DNA of 64,000 nucleotides from Mayfieldus sp963740555 (GTDB lineage: Bacteria > Actinomycetota > Thermoleophilia > Solirubrobacterales > 70-9). Position numbers and translations under genes: made by a program. The stretch is taken from NCBI GenBank assembly GCA_963740555.1, contig CAVUES010000008.1:192355-256354 (forward strand), written 5' to 3'. The notes beneath the pieces are model-generated. The model made no database searches. It was not told the DNA's origin and saw only the letters and a list, made by a program, of their open reading frames with translations. Of this stretch, positions 34,329-42,929 are shown in pieces. The first letter of the stretch is position 1. Each line of letters begins with the position of its first letter.

Positions 34329-35018
34329 CTACTCGTCCAACGCCGGCGGGGTTGCCAACCTCAGATCGCCGAAGTCGATCCCGTATTCCGGCGGGATCTC
34401 ACCGAATTCCAGCCGGTACGACTTCATCAGCGAGGCGACCAGCGCGTCGACGCAGATCTCGCGCAGCCATTCGCGGCTCAACTTGCGATCGTCCAGCCAG
34501 TCGAGGCAGATATTGATCAGAAACGAGAGCCAGGCGTTGACCGCGGCCCGCGCGGTCGGCGAGGAGCGAAACGGCTCGGGCAGGAACGAGAACAGGCGCG
34601 AGGCGTGCAGGTCCCGGCTGCGATCCACGATCGCTCGAATCGCGGGGTCGGCGCTGCCGGCGCCACGATGCATCGCGCGGAAGCCAGCTTCGCGCTGGAC
34701 GGCATGGTCGAAGTAGGCGTCGATCACGGATCGCAGCGAGTCGAGCCCCGGCACGTCGGTGTCGGTCGCGGCGGCCAACTCCTCGGACTGCGCTTCGACG
34801 ATCGCGGCGTAGAAGGCTCGCTTGCCGGGGAAGTAGTGGTAGAGGAGGCCGCGCGAAACTCCGGCGGCCTTGGCGACCTCGCCGATCTCCACCTCGTCGT
34901 AGGCACGGGAGGAGAACATCTCGGCGCCGACATGAAGCTGCTGCTCGCGACGTTCGTCGGCCGGCAGGGATATGGAACCCGCCTTCAGCGTTCGTCCGGA
35001 TCTTAGGCGCGGCTGCAT
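34329..35018 (-). CDS. TetR family transcriptional regulator
   Basis: 229 residues. The N-terminal helix-turn-helix is at about residues 30-75 (AEMFSSRAYDEVEIGEVAKA, then AGVSRGLLYHYFPGKRAFYAA, the TetR hallmark). The C-terminal ligand domain is all-helical. The gene is divergent from the secreted hydrolase at 35165, and a 19-bp palindrome lies in the shared 146-bp gap, so it probably represses that gene and itself. The ligand is unknown; the target gene suggests a lipid, ester or terpenoid signal. Confidence 0.92.
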   Translation of the reverse strand: MQPRLRSGRTLKAGSISLPADERREQQLHVGAEMFSSRAYDEVEIGEVAKAAGVSRGLLYHYFPGKRAFYAAIVEAQSEELAAATDTDVPGLDSLRSVIDAYFDHAVQREAGFRAMHRGAGSADPAIRAIVDRSRDLHASRLFSFLPEPFRSSPTARAAVNAWLSFLINICLDWLDDRKLSREWLREICVDALVASLMKSYRLEFGEIPPEYGIDFGDLRLATPPALDE

Positions 35019-35061
35019 GGGTCCTTGATCGGGTTGTATACGGATTCAGCGTTGCGCATAA

Positions 35062-35080
35062 GTTCAACTCGTGTTAGAAC
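35062..35080. promoter_or_regulatory. Candidate TetR operator
   Basis: Inverted repeat with half-sites GTTC-A-AC and GT-T-A-GAAC over 19 bp, centred in the divergent gap between the TetR gene and the secreted hydrolase. Size and placement fit a TetR-family operator. The mismatched centre lowers certainty. Confidence 0.5.
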
Positions 35081-35164
35081 TCCTCTTGGACACCGGTTCA
35101 AAGCAATTTCAATCGATCGCTTTCGCGGCACGAGCAGCCGCATTTTCTCAAGGAGGAGATGACA

Positions 35165-36760
35165 GTGAGAGCACGCGCTAGTTCTTGGAAGCTTCTTTCG
35201 GCATCGGTGTTGGCCTGCATGATGGCGCTGACTTTCAGCTCCGGCGCGGCGGCCGCCCCCACCTTGTCGGAGATCCCGTTCACCGCCGGGTCGCACCATC
35301 ACCCCTATGACGCGGTGCCGAGGACGCCGATCATCCCGATCGCGCCGTCCATCGACCTCACCGGCCTCGGCTACACCGAGCGCGAGTTCAGAATGTCGGG
35401 CGGCGCCACCGTCTATCGCCAGAGCGGCTTCTGGGGCAACAGCGGCCGCTGGGGTGTGTCGGCTGCCCAGAAGAACGTTCCATACACGACCCGCCTTCTG
35501 GTCCGCTATCCGACGAATCCTGCCAAGTTCAACGGCACTGTCGTCTTCGAGTGGCTCAACGACACCACGGGCGGCGACCAGGACCCGCTTTGGTCGCAGA
35601 TCTACGGCCAGGCCCTGCACGATGGCTATGCCTACGTCGGCGTCACCGCGCAGGGCGCGGGCATGAAGGACCTCAACGTCTGGGACCCGCAGCGCTATCC
35701 CGGGTTCGGGGACAGCAACGACGGCCAGTCCTATGACGTCTTCACGCAGGCCGCGCAGGCCGTCAGGTCGAATCCCGGCCTGCTGCTCGGCGGGCTCACG
35801 CCGCGGAAGCTGATCGGTGCGGGGGACTCGCAATCGGCCTTCCGGATCGTCACCTATGTGAACGCAATCCAGCCGGTCACCCACGCCTTCAACGGCTTTA
35901 TGGCGGTCGGGCGCTCCTCAGCCCCGGCGCCGCTCGGCAACGGTCTGATCGCCACTTCGCCGATCCCGGCGTTCATCCGCACCGACAACACGACGCCGTT
36001 CATCCAGGCGAACACCGAGGGCGACCTCGAGGAGCTCGGGGCGGGCATTTCGAGGCAGTCCGACAACAACTACCTGCGGACCTGGGAGCTGCCGGGGGCC
36101 GCGCACATCGACGGCCACGAGGCGTCCTACGAGCTGGCCACCATCGCCCGCGACCAGCCCAACGTGCCGGTCCCGAGCTGCCAGTTCGGCACCCCGATCA
36201 CGGGCACCGGGACTCCGCTGGACGGGATCAACCAGGTCAACAACATGCCGCTGTACGCGGTCGAGGACGGGGCTTTGGCGGCACTGAACAAGTGGATGAC
36301 GCAGGGCATCCAGCCAGCCCATTCGCCGCAGATCTCGACCGTGGACTGGCTCCACCTGATCCCCAGGCGAGACCAGTTCGGGAACGCGCTGGGCGGCATC
36401 CGTCTGCCCGACATCGTGGCGCCGACGGAGTCCTACTCGGCGATCAACTTCGCCAAGTTGGATCCGAACAGCCTCAGAATCAATCCGCAGTCGCTGATCA
36501 GGCTGGTCAACGACACGCTCACGACGCTGTTCGTGACCGGAAGCATTAGCGACCCGACGCTGAGGACCGAGGGCCTGTGCCTGCTGTCTGGCTTCTTCAC
36601 GCCGCTCAGCAGCTCGTCCCTGCATGCGCTGTACCCGACGCACAGCAGCTACGTGTCGAAATACACGACGGCGGCGAACGCCGCGGTCTCGGCCGGGTTC
36701 ATGACGCCGCTCGATCGCGACGCCCTGGTCGCCGCCGCGCAGGCAGCGTCGATCCCCTGA
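35165..36760 (+). CDS. Secreted alpha/beta-hydrolase-domain protein
   Basis: About 531 residues. The N-terminal signal peptide has a hydrophobic core LLSASVLACMMALTFSSG and ends around AAA-APTLS. The body resembles the large alpha/beta hydrolase domain family: FNGTVVFEWLNDTTGGDQDP, then GVTAQGAGM, and the nucleophile region RKLIGAGDSQSAFRI (G-x-S-x-S), with a late LPGAAHIDGHE that could supply the acid and His. The GTG at 35165 has AGGAGG eight bases upstream; the ATG at 35159 is too close to it. Substrates may be esters or terpenoids; it stands alone, controlled by the divergent TetR. Confidence 0.85.
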   Translation: MRARASSWKLLSASVLACMMALTFSSGAAAAPTLSEIPFTAGSHHHPYDAVPRTPIIPIAPSIDLTGLGYTEREFRMSGGATVYRQSGFWGNSGRWGVSAAQKNVPYTTRLLVRYPTNPAKFNGTVVFEWLNDTTGGDQDPLWSQIYGQALHDGYAYVGVTAQGAGMKDLNVWDPQRYPGFGDSNDGQSYDVFTQAAQAVRSNPGLLLGGLTPRKLIGAGDSQSAFRIVTYVNAIQPVTHAFNGFMAVGRSSAPAPLGNGLIATSPIPAFIRTDNTTPFIQANTEGDLEELGAGISRQSDNNYLRTWELPGAAHIDGHEASYELATIARDQPNVPVPSCQFGTPITGTGTPLDGINQVNNMPLYAVEDGALAALNKWMTQGIQPAHSPQISTVDWLHLIPRRDQFGNALGGIRLPDIVAPTESYSAINFAKLDPNSLRINPQSLIRLVNDTLTTLFVTGSISDPTLRTEGLCLLSGFFTPLSSSSLHALYPTHSSYVSKYTTAANAAVSAGFMTPLDRDALVAAAQAASIP

Positions 36761-36787
36761 GCTGAGTCAGCTCGTCCCGATTCCGAC

Positions 36788-36819
36788 CGCCGCCCGGCCT
36801 GCTGAAGGGCCGGGCGGCG
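36788..36819 (+). terminator. Hairpin terminator of the secreted hydrolase gene
   Basis: Perfect 12-bp stem (CGCCGCCCGGCC with GGCCGGGCGGCG) and 8-nt loop starting 27 bases after the stop at 36760. There is no T-tract, as is common in high-GC genomes. It could also serve the opposing lipase remnant. Confidence 0.65.
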
Positions 36820-36867
36820 CTGCCGCCCTGGCGTTGCGATGCCTCCCGCGGCCCTGGCAGCGGGGGC

Positions 36868-37801
36868 CTAGCCGCCCTCGAGCGGCAGGACCGGCGTACA
36901 GGCCGCCGATTTCGCGTCCGCCGGGTCGAGCGCGTTGAGAACATCGCGCAAGGCGATGTGGTCGAAGGACGTCGCAAGGTGCTCGCTGAAGTCCAGCCCG
37001 CACTGGTTCTGCAGGAGTGATGTTGGTCATGTTGGGCCCCGAGAGGAAGGCCGACGTATACGGCGTGACGACTTCGTCGTAGCGGGTCTCGATCACTGTG
37101 TAGTTCACGCGGCCACGGTGTCGCCGCCGCTGTTGAGGTTCTGAATGAAGCGGAACCGGCGAGCTGCTCAGTGCAGGCGTACCGCAGATTGCCATCACCC
37201 CGGCGGAACCGCCCGGGAAGAGGTTGATCAGAGCGAGTCAGGCCATTGACCGTCGTGCCGTGGTTGGACGGTGAAAGCCCAACCAGGTCGTGGACCTTGG
37301 AGGCACCCCGAGGAACTTCAGGTAGTAGCGCGGCATCATCCCGCCCTGGCTGTGGCCGACGAGGTCGACCCTCGTTGCCCCGGTCGAGCGGAGCGACTCG
37401 TTGACGAAGCCGACAGCTGCACCGCCGAGTCCTCGATGCGCGCGGTGCCGCCCGGGGGCGTCGCCCCCGGTGCGCCGATAAGCGGCCCGCCTCCTGCCCG
37501 TAGTTGAGAGCGAAGACGCAGTAGCCGTTGTTCTCAGCAGCGGCGAGAGCGCATTCCAGTTGTAGGCCATGTTCTCCAGCGTGCCGTGGACGAGCACAAC
37601 CGGGTAGGGATGGGCGGCACTGGGCTTGCAGGCGAAGTCGTTGGCGCCCGGCGGTGATCCGTTTGTGATGGCGAGCGCGCTGAGGTTGCCGCGGCGCCGA
37701 GTAATGGACCGGCAGGGCTGCATTTGCCGCCGCCGGGATCAGCGCGATAGAATCGCGAAGAGCGCGACCAGCACACCGATCCGGGGCGTCCGTCCCTGCA
37801 T
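36868..37801 (-). pseudogene. Broken secreted lipase (alpha/beta hydrolase) gene
   Basis: Translated in all three frames this region reads as one Streptomyces-like secreted lipase, but it is cut by many frame changes (at least six in about 930 bp). Pieces in order are a signal peptide (MQGRTPRIGVLVALFAIL, then ALIPAAANAALPVHYS after a shift), YPVVLVHGTLENMAYNWNAL with the oxyanion HG, NNGYCVFALNYGQEAG, the nucleophile elbow VDLVGHSQGGMMPRYYLKFL, VHDLVGLSPSNHGTTVNGL, VNYTVIETRYDEVVTPYTSA, and a C-terminal TPVLPLEGG before TAG. Conservation of motifs despite many indels means recent decay or poor consensus sequence. It lies 88 bp downstream of hisA. Confidence 0.8.
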
Positions 37802-37888
37802 CCTGAAAGCGGAACCTACACCAGCTACGTTGGCGAGCTGTGTGAGACCCGCCACGAAAAAGGTGCCGAGAAGCGCAGCATCGCCGCG

Positions 37889-38618
37889 TCAATCGAGGAA
37901 CCAACGCGCTTGAGCCTCGGCGACCGAGAAGCTTGCCTTCGTAGAGGGCTCGTCCGACGATCACGCCGGCCACGTTGGCCGGCGCTTCGGCGGCGAGCGA
38001 ACGAAGATGCTCCAGGTTCCCCACCCCACCGGAGTAGATCAACTCGGCGTCTGTGGCCCCGGCGACGCGCCGCAGCTGCTCGATGCCGGGGCCCTCCATC
38101 GTCCCGTCGACCTCGATCGGCGTGAACGTAAATCGCCGTACACCCTGCTCGGACAGCTCCCGGACCGCCCGCGCAGGATCGATCTCCCCGGGCTCGGTCC
38201 AACCGCGCAAGGCCACCCGCCCCCCGCTGGCATCCACCGAGACGACCAGCCGCTCCGCGTGGGCCTGTAGCGCGGAGCGCAGCAGGGCGGGATCCTCCAT
38301 CGCCGCGGTACCAAGGACGACCCGCTCGGCGCCCGCATCGAGGACCGCGTCGATCGCCGCCGTGTCGCGCAGGCCGCCGCCGGCTTGCAGCGGGACCTCG
38401 ACCGCCGAGGCGATCCTCTCCAGCGAGTCGAGGTTCACCGGCCTCCCCTCCCGCGCCCCGTCGAGGTCGACCACGTGCAGGAAGCGCGCCCCGTCGTCGG
38501 CCCAGCGACGCGCCGCCTCCGCGGGGTCCGTGTCGTAGACGGTCTCATGCTCGTAGTCGCCGCGCAGCAGGCGCACGGCGTGACCGTCGCGGATGTCGAT
38601 CGCCGGATAGAGGATCAC
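37889..38618 (-). CDS. hisA: ProFAR isomerase (1-(5-phosphoribosyl)-5-[(5-phosphoribosylamino)methylideneamino]imidazole-4-carboxamide isomerase), frameshift near the end
   Basis: TIM-barrel isomerase preceding the HisFH step. Motifs are the catalytic Asp in LYPAIDIRDGHAVRLLRGDY, LQAGGGLRDTAAIDAVLDAG, IEVDGTMEGPG and ELIYSGGVGNLEHL. Everything is normal up to VIVGRALYEGK. There one extra base at about 37930-37933 shifts the frame. Without it the sequence continues FSVAEAQARWFLD and stops at 37889, the expected HisA ending and about 242 residues. As given, the frame runs on into the lipase remnant. The GTG start overlaps the hisH stop. Confidence 0.92.
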
Positions 38619-39244
38619 GCGGCGGCCGGGGCTCGCGCGCAGATGCCGGCGAAATTGGAAAGCAGACGCAACCCGGCGGCGCTCGACTTCTCGGGGTGAA
38701 ACTGGACGCCGAACAGCGAGCCACTCTGCGCCGCGCAGGCGAAGCGCTCGCCGTAGGCGGCACTGCCGAGGAGCTGCTCCGGCGCCGGATCGGGCGCGAA
38801 GGAATGCACGAAGTAGAAGGGGGTCTCGTCGTCGATGCCGTCGCTGAGCGGCGACGGCTGCTCCCAGCGCACCGGGGACCAGCCGATGTGCGGGACCTTC
38901 AGCTCCCCGGCGTCCAACTCACGGACTTCGCCGGAGAGCAAGCCAATGCCCTCGCCGCCGCCGAGCTCGGTCGACGATACGAACAGAAGCTGCAGCCCGA
39001 GACAGATGCCGAGCACGGGAACCCCGGCCTCCAGTCGCTCGGCGATCAACTCGCCCAGGCCCAGCTCGCGCACCCGCTCCATCGCCTTCGGGAAGGCGCC
39101 AACCCCGGGCAGCACGAGGCCGTCGGCGGACCTGGCTCGCTCGAGGTCGCTGGTTATCTCGGCGCCGACGCCGACGTGCTCCAGCGCCTTCTCGACTGAG
39201 CGCAGGTTGCCCATGCCGTAGTCGAGGATCGCGATGCGGGTCAT
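38615..39244 (-). CDS. hisH: Imidazole glycerol phosphate synthase, glutaminase subunit
   Basis: Class I glutamine amidotransferase supplying ammonia to HisF. It has 209 residues. The nucleophile is in VPVLGICLGLQLLF (Cys near residue 80), and the His/Glu pair is in LFGVQFHPEKSSAAGL. The N-terminal IAILDYGMGNLRSVEKAL is characteristic. It is coupled to hisA and preceded by hisB after 12 bases. Its partner hisF is at 15116. Confidence 0.96.
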   Translation of the reverse strand: MTRIAILDYGMGNLRSVEKALEHVGVGAEITSDLERARSADGLVLPGVGAFPKAMERVRELGLGELIAERLEAGVPVLGICLGLQLLFVSSTELGGGEGIGLLSGEVRELDAGELKVPHIGWSPVRWEQPSPLSDGIDDETPFYFVHSFAPDPAPEQLLGSAAYGERFACAAQSGSLFGVQFHPEKSSAAGLRLLSNFAGICARAPAAA

Positions 39245-39256
39245 GACATCGGTTCT

Positions 39257-39847
39257 CTACTCATTCAAGGTTCCCTTGGTGCTCGGCACCCCGGTTTCGT
39301 CTGGGTCGATGGATACCGCTTCGCGCAGCGCCCTGGCAAAGGCCTTGAACGCCGCCTCGATCATGTGGTGGGCGTTGGTCCCCGAGCGAACCCAGATATG
39401 AATGGTGAGCTTGGCGCTGTTGGCGACGGCGCGGAAGAACTCCTCCGCCAGCTCGGTGTCGAAGCCGGCGATCGTGGTCGGTGGGAGGTCGGCGTCGAAG
39501 GCGCAGTAGGGCCGCCCGGAGATGTCGATAGCGCACTCGCCGAGCGACTCGTCCATCGGAACCAGCGCCGACCCGTAGCGGCGGATCCCGGCCCGATCTC
39601 CGAGCGCCGCGTCGAGCGCCTGCCCGAGGACGATGCCGACGTCCTCGGTGGTGTGGTGGGCCCCCGTCTCCAGGTCCCCGCTGGCCTCGACTCGAAGGCC
39701 CAAACGCCCGTGGCGGGCGAGCAGCTCGAGCATGTGGTCGAGGAAACCGACCCCGGTCGAGATCGAGGCGGCGCCGCCGTCGAGATCGATCTCGAGGCGG
39801 ATCTCCGTCTCCTGGGTCTTGCGCTCTTTTGCAGCGGTTCTGGCCAT
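39257..39847 (-). CDS. hisB: Imidazoleglycerol-phosphate dehydratase
   Basis: Mn-dependent dehydratase of histidine synthesis. 196 residues from the ATG at 39847. Metal-binding motifs are GVGFLDHMLELLARHG, GAHHTTEDVGIVLGQAL and the C-terminal TNAHHMIEAAFKAFARAL. It is the monofunctional form without a phosphatase domain. It starts 5 bases after hisD. Confidence 0.96.
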   Translation of the reverse strand: MARTAAKERKTQETEIRLEIDLDGGAASISTGVGFLDHMLELLARHGRLGLRVEASGDLETGAHHTTEDVGIVLGQALDAALGDRAGIRRYGSALVPMDESLGECAIDISGRPYCAFDADLPPTTIAGFDTELAEEFFRAVANSAKLTIHIWVRSGTNAHHMIEAAFKAFARALREAVSIDPDETGVPSTKGTLNE

Positions 39848-39852
39848 CTCGA

Positions 39853-41112
39853 TCAGCGGCGCGCCCGCGCCGACTCGCCATGGACGGGAAGCCCCTCGGC
39901 GCGCGCCAGCGTGTCCACGTAGGGCGCGAGCGCGGCGGCGGCGGGGCCGGGCAAGCTTACATTCGCGATCCGGCGCCGGAAGGCGGCCGGGCCGAGGGGG
40001 CCGGAGAAGCGGCCCGTGCCCCCGGTCGGCAGCACGTGGTTGGAGCCGGCCGCGTAGTCGCCGAACGCGGTGCCGCTCGCGCGACCGACGAAGACGCAAC
40101 CCGCCGATCGCACCTGGGCCGCCAGCGCATAGGCGTCCTCGCTCATCAGCTGCAGGTGCTCCGGAGCGAAGGCGTTGGCAAGCGCCACGGCGTCGGCGAG
40201 GTCTGGAACATGGACCAGGGCCAGGGGCGCGTCGGTGACGCTCGGCCGCTCTGCCGCGGCGCTCGTGACCGCCTCCTCGAGAGCCTCCAGCACCGCCTCC
40301 TCGACACCCGCCGCGATCAGCGGGCTGTCGGCGCCGTGCTCGGCCTGGGCGCAGAGGTCGAGCGTCGCCCACTCGAGCTCGGTGTCGTGGCCGACGATCA
40401 GCATCAACTCCGACGGGCCGGCCAACCCGTCTATCCCGACCCTCCCGAACGCCCAGCGCTTTGCCTCCTGCACCCAGGCGTTGCCGGGACCGACCACGAC
40501 GTCGACCGGCTCGACGCTCTCGGTCCCGCAGGCGAGGGCGATCACCGCCTGCGCGCCGCCCATCGCGTAGACCTCGTCGACCTCGCAGAGCGCACAGGCG
40601 GCCAGGGTCACCGGGTGCACGCGGCCGTCCTGACCGGGTGGCGATGCCAGCGCCAAGCGCTCGACACCCGCCGCGCGGGCCGGGATGCAGCACATCAGCA
40701 CGCTGGAGGGGTAGGCGGCGCGACCACCGGGCGCGTAGACGCCGGCCGAGCGAACCGCGATCTCGGCGAGCACCACGGCCTGGCCCTGCGGGAGCTCGAC
40801 CTTGTGGGGGGTGTCGTCGACCTGCGCCTCGGCGACCTCGCGCACGTTCGCGGCGGCGAGCTCGAGCGCCTCGCGGACCTCAGGGTCTAGCGACTCCAGT
40901 GCCGCCGCCACCTCGGTGGGCTCGACCCTGAGGCTCGGGGGCGAGCCGCCGTCGAAGCGCTGCGTGAACGCCAGCACCGCGGCGTCGCCGCCCTCGATCA
41001 CCTCGCGGGCGATCGGCTCGACGTCGACTTCGGGCGCCGTCTCCGCCACCCAGTCGCGGATCTCGGCCGCGACTTCCGGAGCCCGAGTCCATTCGAAGCG
41101 CCTGACCCTCAT
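39853..41112 (-). CDS. hisD: Histidinol dehydrogenase
   Basis: Last two oxidations of histidine synthesis, Zn and NAD dependent. 419 residues from the ATG at 41112, which overlaps the hisG stop. Signatures are SAGVYAPGGRAAYPSSVLM, AMGGAQAVIALACGTE, VVGPGNAWVQEAKR, GIDGLAGPSELMLI, LDLCAQAEHGADSPL, and NAFAPEHLQLM with the catalytic Glu/His. All conserved residues are present. Confidence 0.97.
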   Translation of the reverse strand: MRVRRFEWTRAPEVAAEIRDWVAETAPEVDVEPIAREVIEGGDAAVLAFTQRFDGGSPPSLRVEPTEVAAALESLDPEVREALELAAANVREVAEAQVDDTPHKVELPQGQAVVLAEIAVRSAGVYAPGGRAAYPSSVLMCCIPARAAGVERLALASPPGQDGRVHPVTLAACALCEVDEVYAMGGAQAVIALACGTESVEPVDVVVGPGNAWVQEAKRWAFGRVGIDGLAGPSELMLIVGHDTELEWATLDLCAQAEHGADSPLIAAGVEEAVLEALEEAVTSAAAERPSVTDAPLALVHVPDLADAVALANAFAPEHLQLMSEDAYALAAQVRSAGCVFVGRASGTAFGDYAAGSNHVLPTGGTGRFSGPLGPAAFRRRIANVSLPGPAAAALAPYVDTLARAEGLPVHGESARARR

Positions 41113-41789
41113 CGCTCTGACGCCTCCCGCAGGCGCGCGGTCAGATCGTCGACCTCGGCGGGCCGCAGCTTGTGGGCGACCCGGTTGGCGACCAGTCGCG
41201 CCGTGCAGCGTGCGATCTCCTCGCGCACCTCGAGCCGGTTCTCGGCCAGGGTGCGGCCGGTTGCGACGAGGTCGACGATCCCGTCCGCCAATCCGATCAG
41301 CGGCGCGAGCTCGACCGATCCCTTGACCTCGATCACCTCCGCCTGGCGGCCGGTCTGCTCGAAGTAGCGCTCCGCGACGCGCGGGTACTTGGTCGCGATC
41401 CGCATCGCCCCCAGGCGCCGCTCGGCCTCCCCCAGCCGCTCGTCTCCTTCGCGGCCGGCGAGCACCATCCGGCATTCGCCGTAGCCGAGGTCGAGCAGCT
41501 CGTAGACGACGCGGTCGAACTGCTCCAGCAGCACGTCCTTGCCCGTGATCCCGAGGTCGGCGGCGCCGGCCTCGACGTAGGTGGGCACGTCTGAGGGTCG
41601 CATCGTGACCAGCGTCACCCCGCCGCCGTCGAAGATCATCGAGCGCGAGTCGCCGCGCAGCGCGCCGGTGTCGAGGCCCGCCCGATCGAGGGTCTCCAGG
41701 GTGCCCTCGAACAGGGCGCCGCGCGGCACCGCGAGCTTCAGCGGTCCCTCCGCCCGCGCCCTCGTCGCCCCCGAGACGCTCGTGGTCAT
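41109..41789 (-). CDS. hisG: ATP phosphoribosyltransferase, short form
   Basis: First step of histidine synthesis. At 226 residues it is the short (HisGS) type that lacks the C-terminal regulatory domain and needs HisZ. Motifs are LKLAVPRGALFEGTL near the start, GGGVTLVTMRPSDVPTYVEA, ADLGITGKDVLLE, RIATKYPRVAERYFE and the PRPP loop LVATGRTLAEN. The ATG overlaps the hisZ stop (ATGA), supporting a HisZ-HisG complex made in equal amounts. Confidence 0.95.
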   Translation of the reverse strand: MTTSVSGATRARAEGPLKLAVPRGALFEGTLETLDRAGLDTGALRGDSRSMIFDGGGVTLVTMRPSDVPTYVEAGAADLGITGKDVLLEQFDRVVYELLDLGYGECRMVLAGREGDERLGEAERRLGAMRIATKYPRVAERYFEQTGRQAEVIEVKGSVELAPLIGLADGIVDLVATGRTLAENRLEVREEIARCTARLVANRVAHKLRPAEVDDLTARLREASER

Positions 41790-42793
41790 GCTTTCTCCCC
41801 GACCTGAACTTCGCCGGCTCGCTCCTCTTCGGCCTGGGCGATGTGCACGCGCTCGAGGTAGAAGGAGAAGCCGGCCGCCGGGAGGTCGCGGCCGAAGCGC
41901 GCCAGCAGCTGGTCGTAGCGGCCGCCGCCACCGAGGACGTGGCCGACCGCGGGGTCGTAGACCTCGAGGATCGCGCCGCTGTAGTAGCCGAGGTCGCGCA
42001 GCAGGCCGAGGTCGATCTGCACCCTCCCGGCGGCGCCCCGCCGTTCCAGCTCGTCGAAGGTTCCCTGCAGTCGGGCCGTGGCGCGCTCCACGGCGGCGCC
42101 CCCGATGCCGCGAGCCTCCTCGAGCACCTCGCTTCCGCCGCGTAGCTGCGACAGCGAGACGAGGGTCGCGCGTTGCTCGTCGCCGATCCCTTCGACCAGA
42201 TCGAGCTCCTCCTGCAGGCCGACGAGGTCGTGCATCGCGAGTCTCTCGAGCAGCGAGTCACGTGCCTCGCCGTCTATTCCGAGCTCCGCCAGCGCCTGGC
42301 GATAGAGGTCGGCGTCCCCGAGCCCGATCACGGCCCGCCGCAACCCGACGGCGTCGAGCGCCGCCTCCAGGACCTCGATCACCTCCGCCGTTCCCTCCGG
42401 CGCCCCCGGGCCGATCAGCTCCACCCCGGCCTGGGTGAACTCGCGCATCTGACCGCGCTGCGGGCGCACCGCCCGGTAGGCCTTGGCGATGTAGCAGAGG
42501 CGAAACGGTGGTTCGGAGTCGACGTAGCGGCCGGCGACCAGTCGGGCGATCGGGACGGTCATGTCGGAGCGCAGGGCGAGGGTGTCGCCGCGCTCGTCGA
42601 AGAAGCGGTACGCCGAGCCCGCCGTGCGCCCGTCGCCGCGCGCCAGCACCTCGTCGTACTCGATCGTCGGGGTGCCGACCTCGCCGTAGCCGGAGCCGGT
42701 GAACGCCTTCAGCAGCCTGCCTTCGAGATCGCGCAGCTCGCGCATCTCGTCGGGGAGGATGTCCCGCGTGCCTGGGGGGATTGGGTGGATCAC
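41786..42793 (-). CDS. hisZ: ATP phosphoribosyltransferase regulatory subunit (HisRS-like)
   Basis: 335 residues with a class II aminoacyl-tRNA synthetase catalytic fold but no C-terminal anticodon-binding domain, which separates it from true HisRS. Visible are HPIPPGTRDILPDEM, LRSDMTVPIARLVAGRY, REFTQAGVELIG, DLGYYSGAILEVYDP and GGGGRYDQLLARFG. It is adjacent to the short hisG. The start is the GTG at 42793; the frame stays open upstream through a palindromic spacer into murA because of an apparent base loss there. Confidence 0.93.
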   Translation of the reverse strand: MIHPIPPGTRDILPDEMRELRDLEGRLLKAFTGSGYGEVGTPTIEYDEVLARGDGRTAGSAYRFFDERGDTLALRSDMTVPIARLVAGRYVDSEPPFRLCYIAKAYRAVRPQRGQMREFTQAGVELIGPGAPEGTAEVIEVLEAALDAVGLRRAVIGLGDADLYRQALAELGIDGEARDSLLERLAMHDLVGLQEELDLVEGIGDEQRATLVSLSQLRGGSEVLEEARGIGGAAVERATARLQGTFDELERRGAAGRVQIDLGLLRDLGYYSGAILEVYDPAVGHVLGGGGRYDQLLARFGRDLPAAGFSFYLERVHIAQAEEERAGEVQVGEKA

Positions 42794-42808
42794 TGGCGAA
42801 CCCTCGAA

Positions 42809-42929
42809 CGGCCGCGAAAAGCGAGCAGCTCGGCGGACGCAGGCCGATTGGCGAAGCGAGCGTAGTCGAAACCTACGTGAGCGAGACAATCGACCGAGGA
42901 CTCCGAGAAGCGAAGCTTTGCAGCGGCCG
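42809..42929. repeat. Imperfect palindromic spacer between murA and hisZ
   Basis: About 120 bp bounded by inverted CGGCCGC (42809-42815) and GCGGCCG (42923-42929), with further internal inverted matches such as CGATTG/CAATCG and GTAG/CTAC around the centre. It fills nearly the whole murA-hisZ gap. It may be a mobile palindromic repeat or a folded leader or attenuator of the his operon. Confidence 0.55.

Noticed and set aside
39853..42261. An 802-codon minus-strand frame across hisZ, hisG and hisD
   Set aside because: Only the hisD part is real. The upstream part is Arg/Ser-rich shadow of hisZ and hisG in another frame.
41786..42793. Histidyl-tRNA synthetase
   Set aside because: The C-terminal anticodon-binding domain is missing and the neighbour is short HisG, so HisZ fits better.
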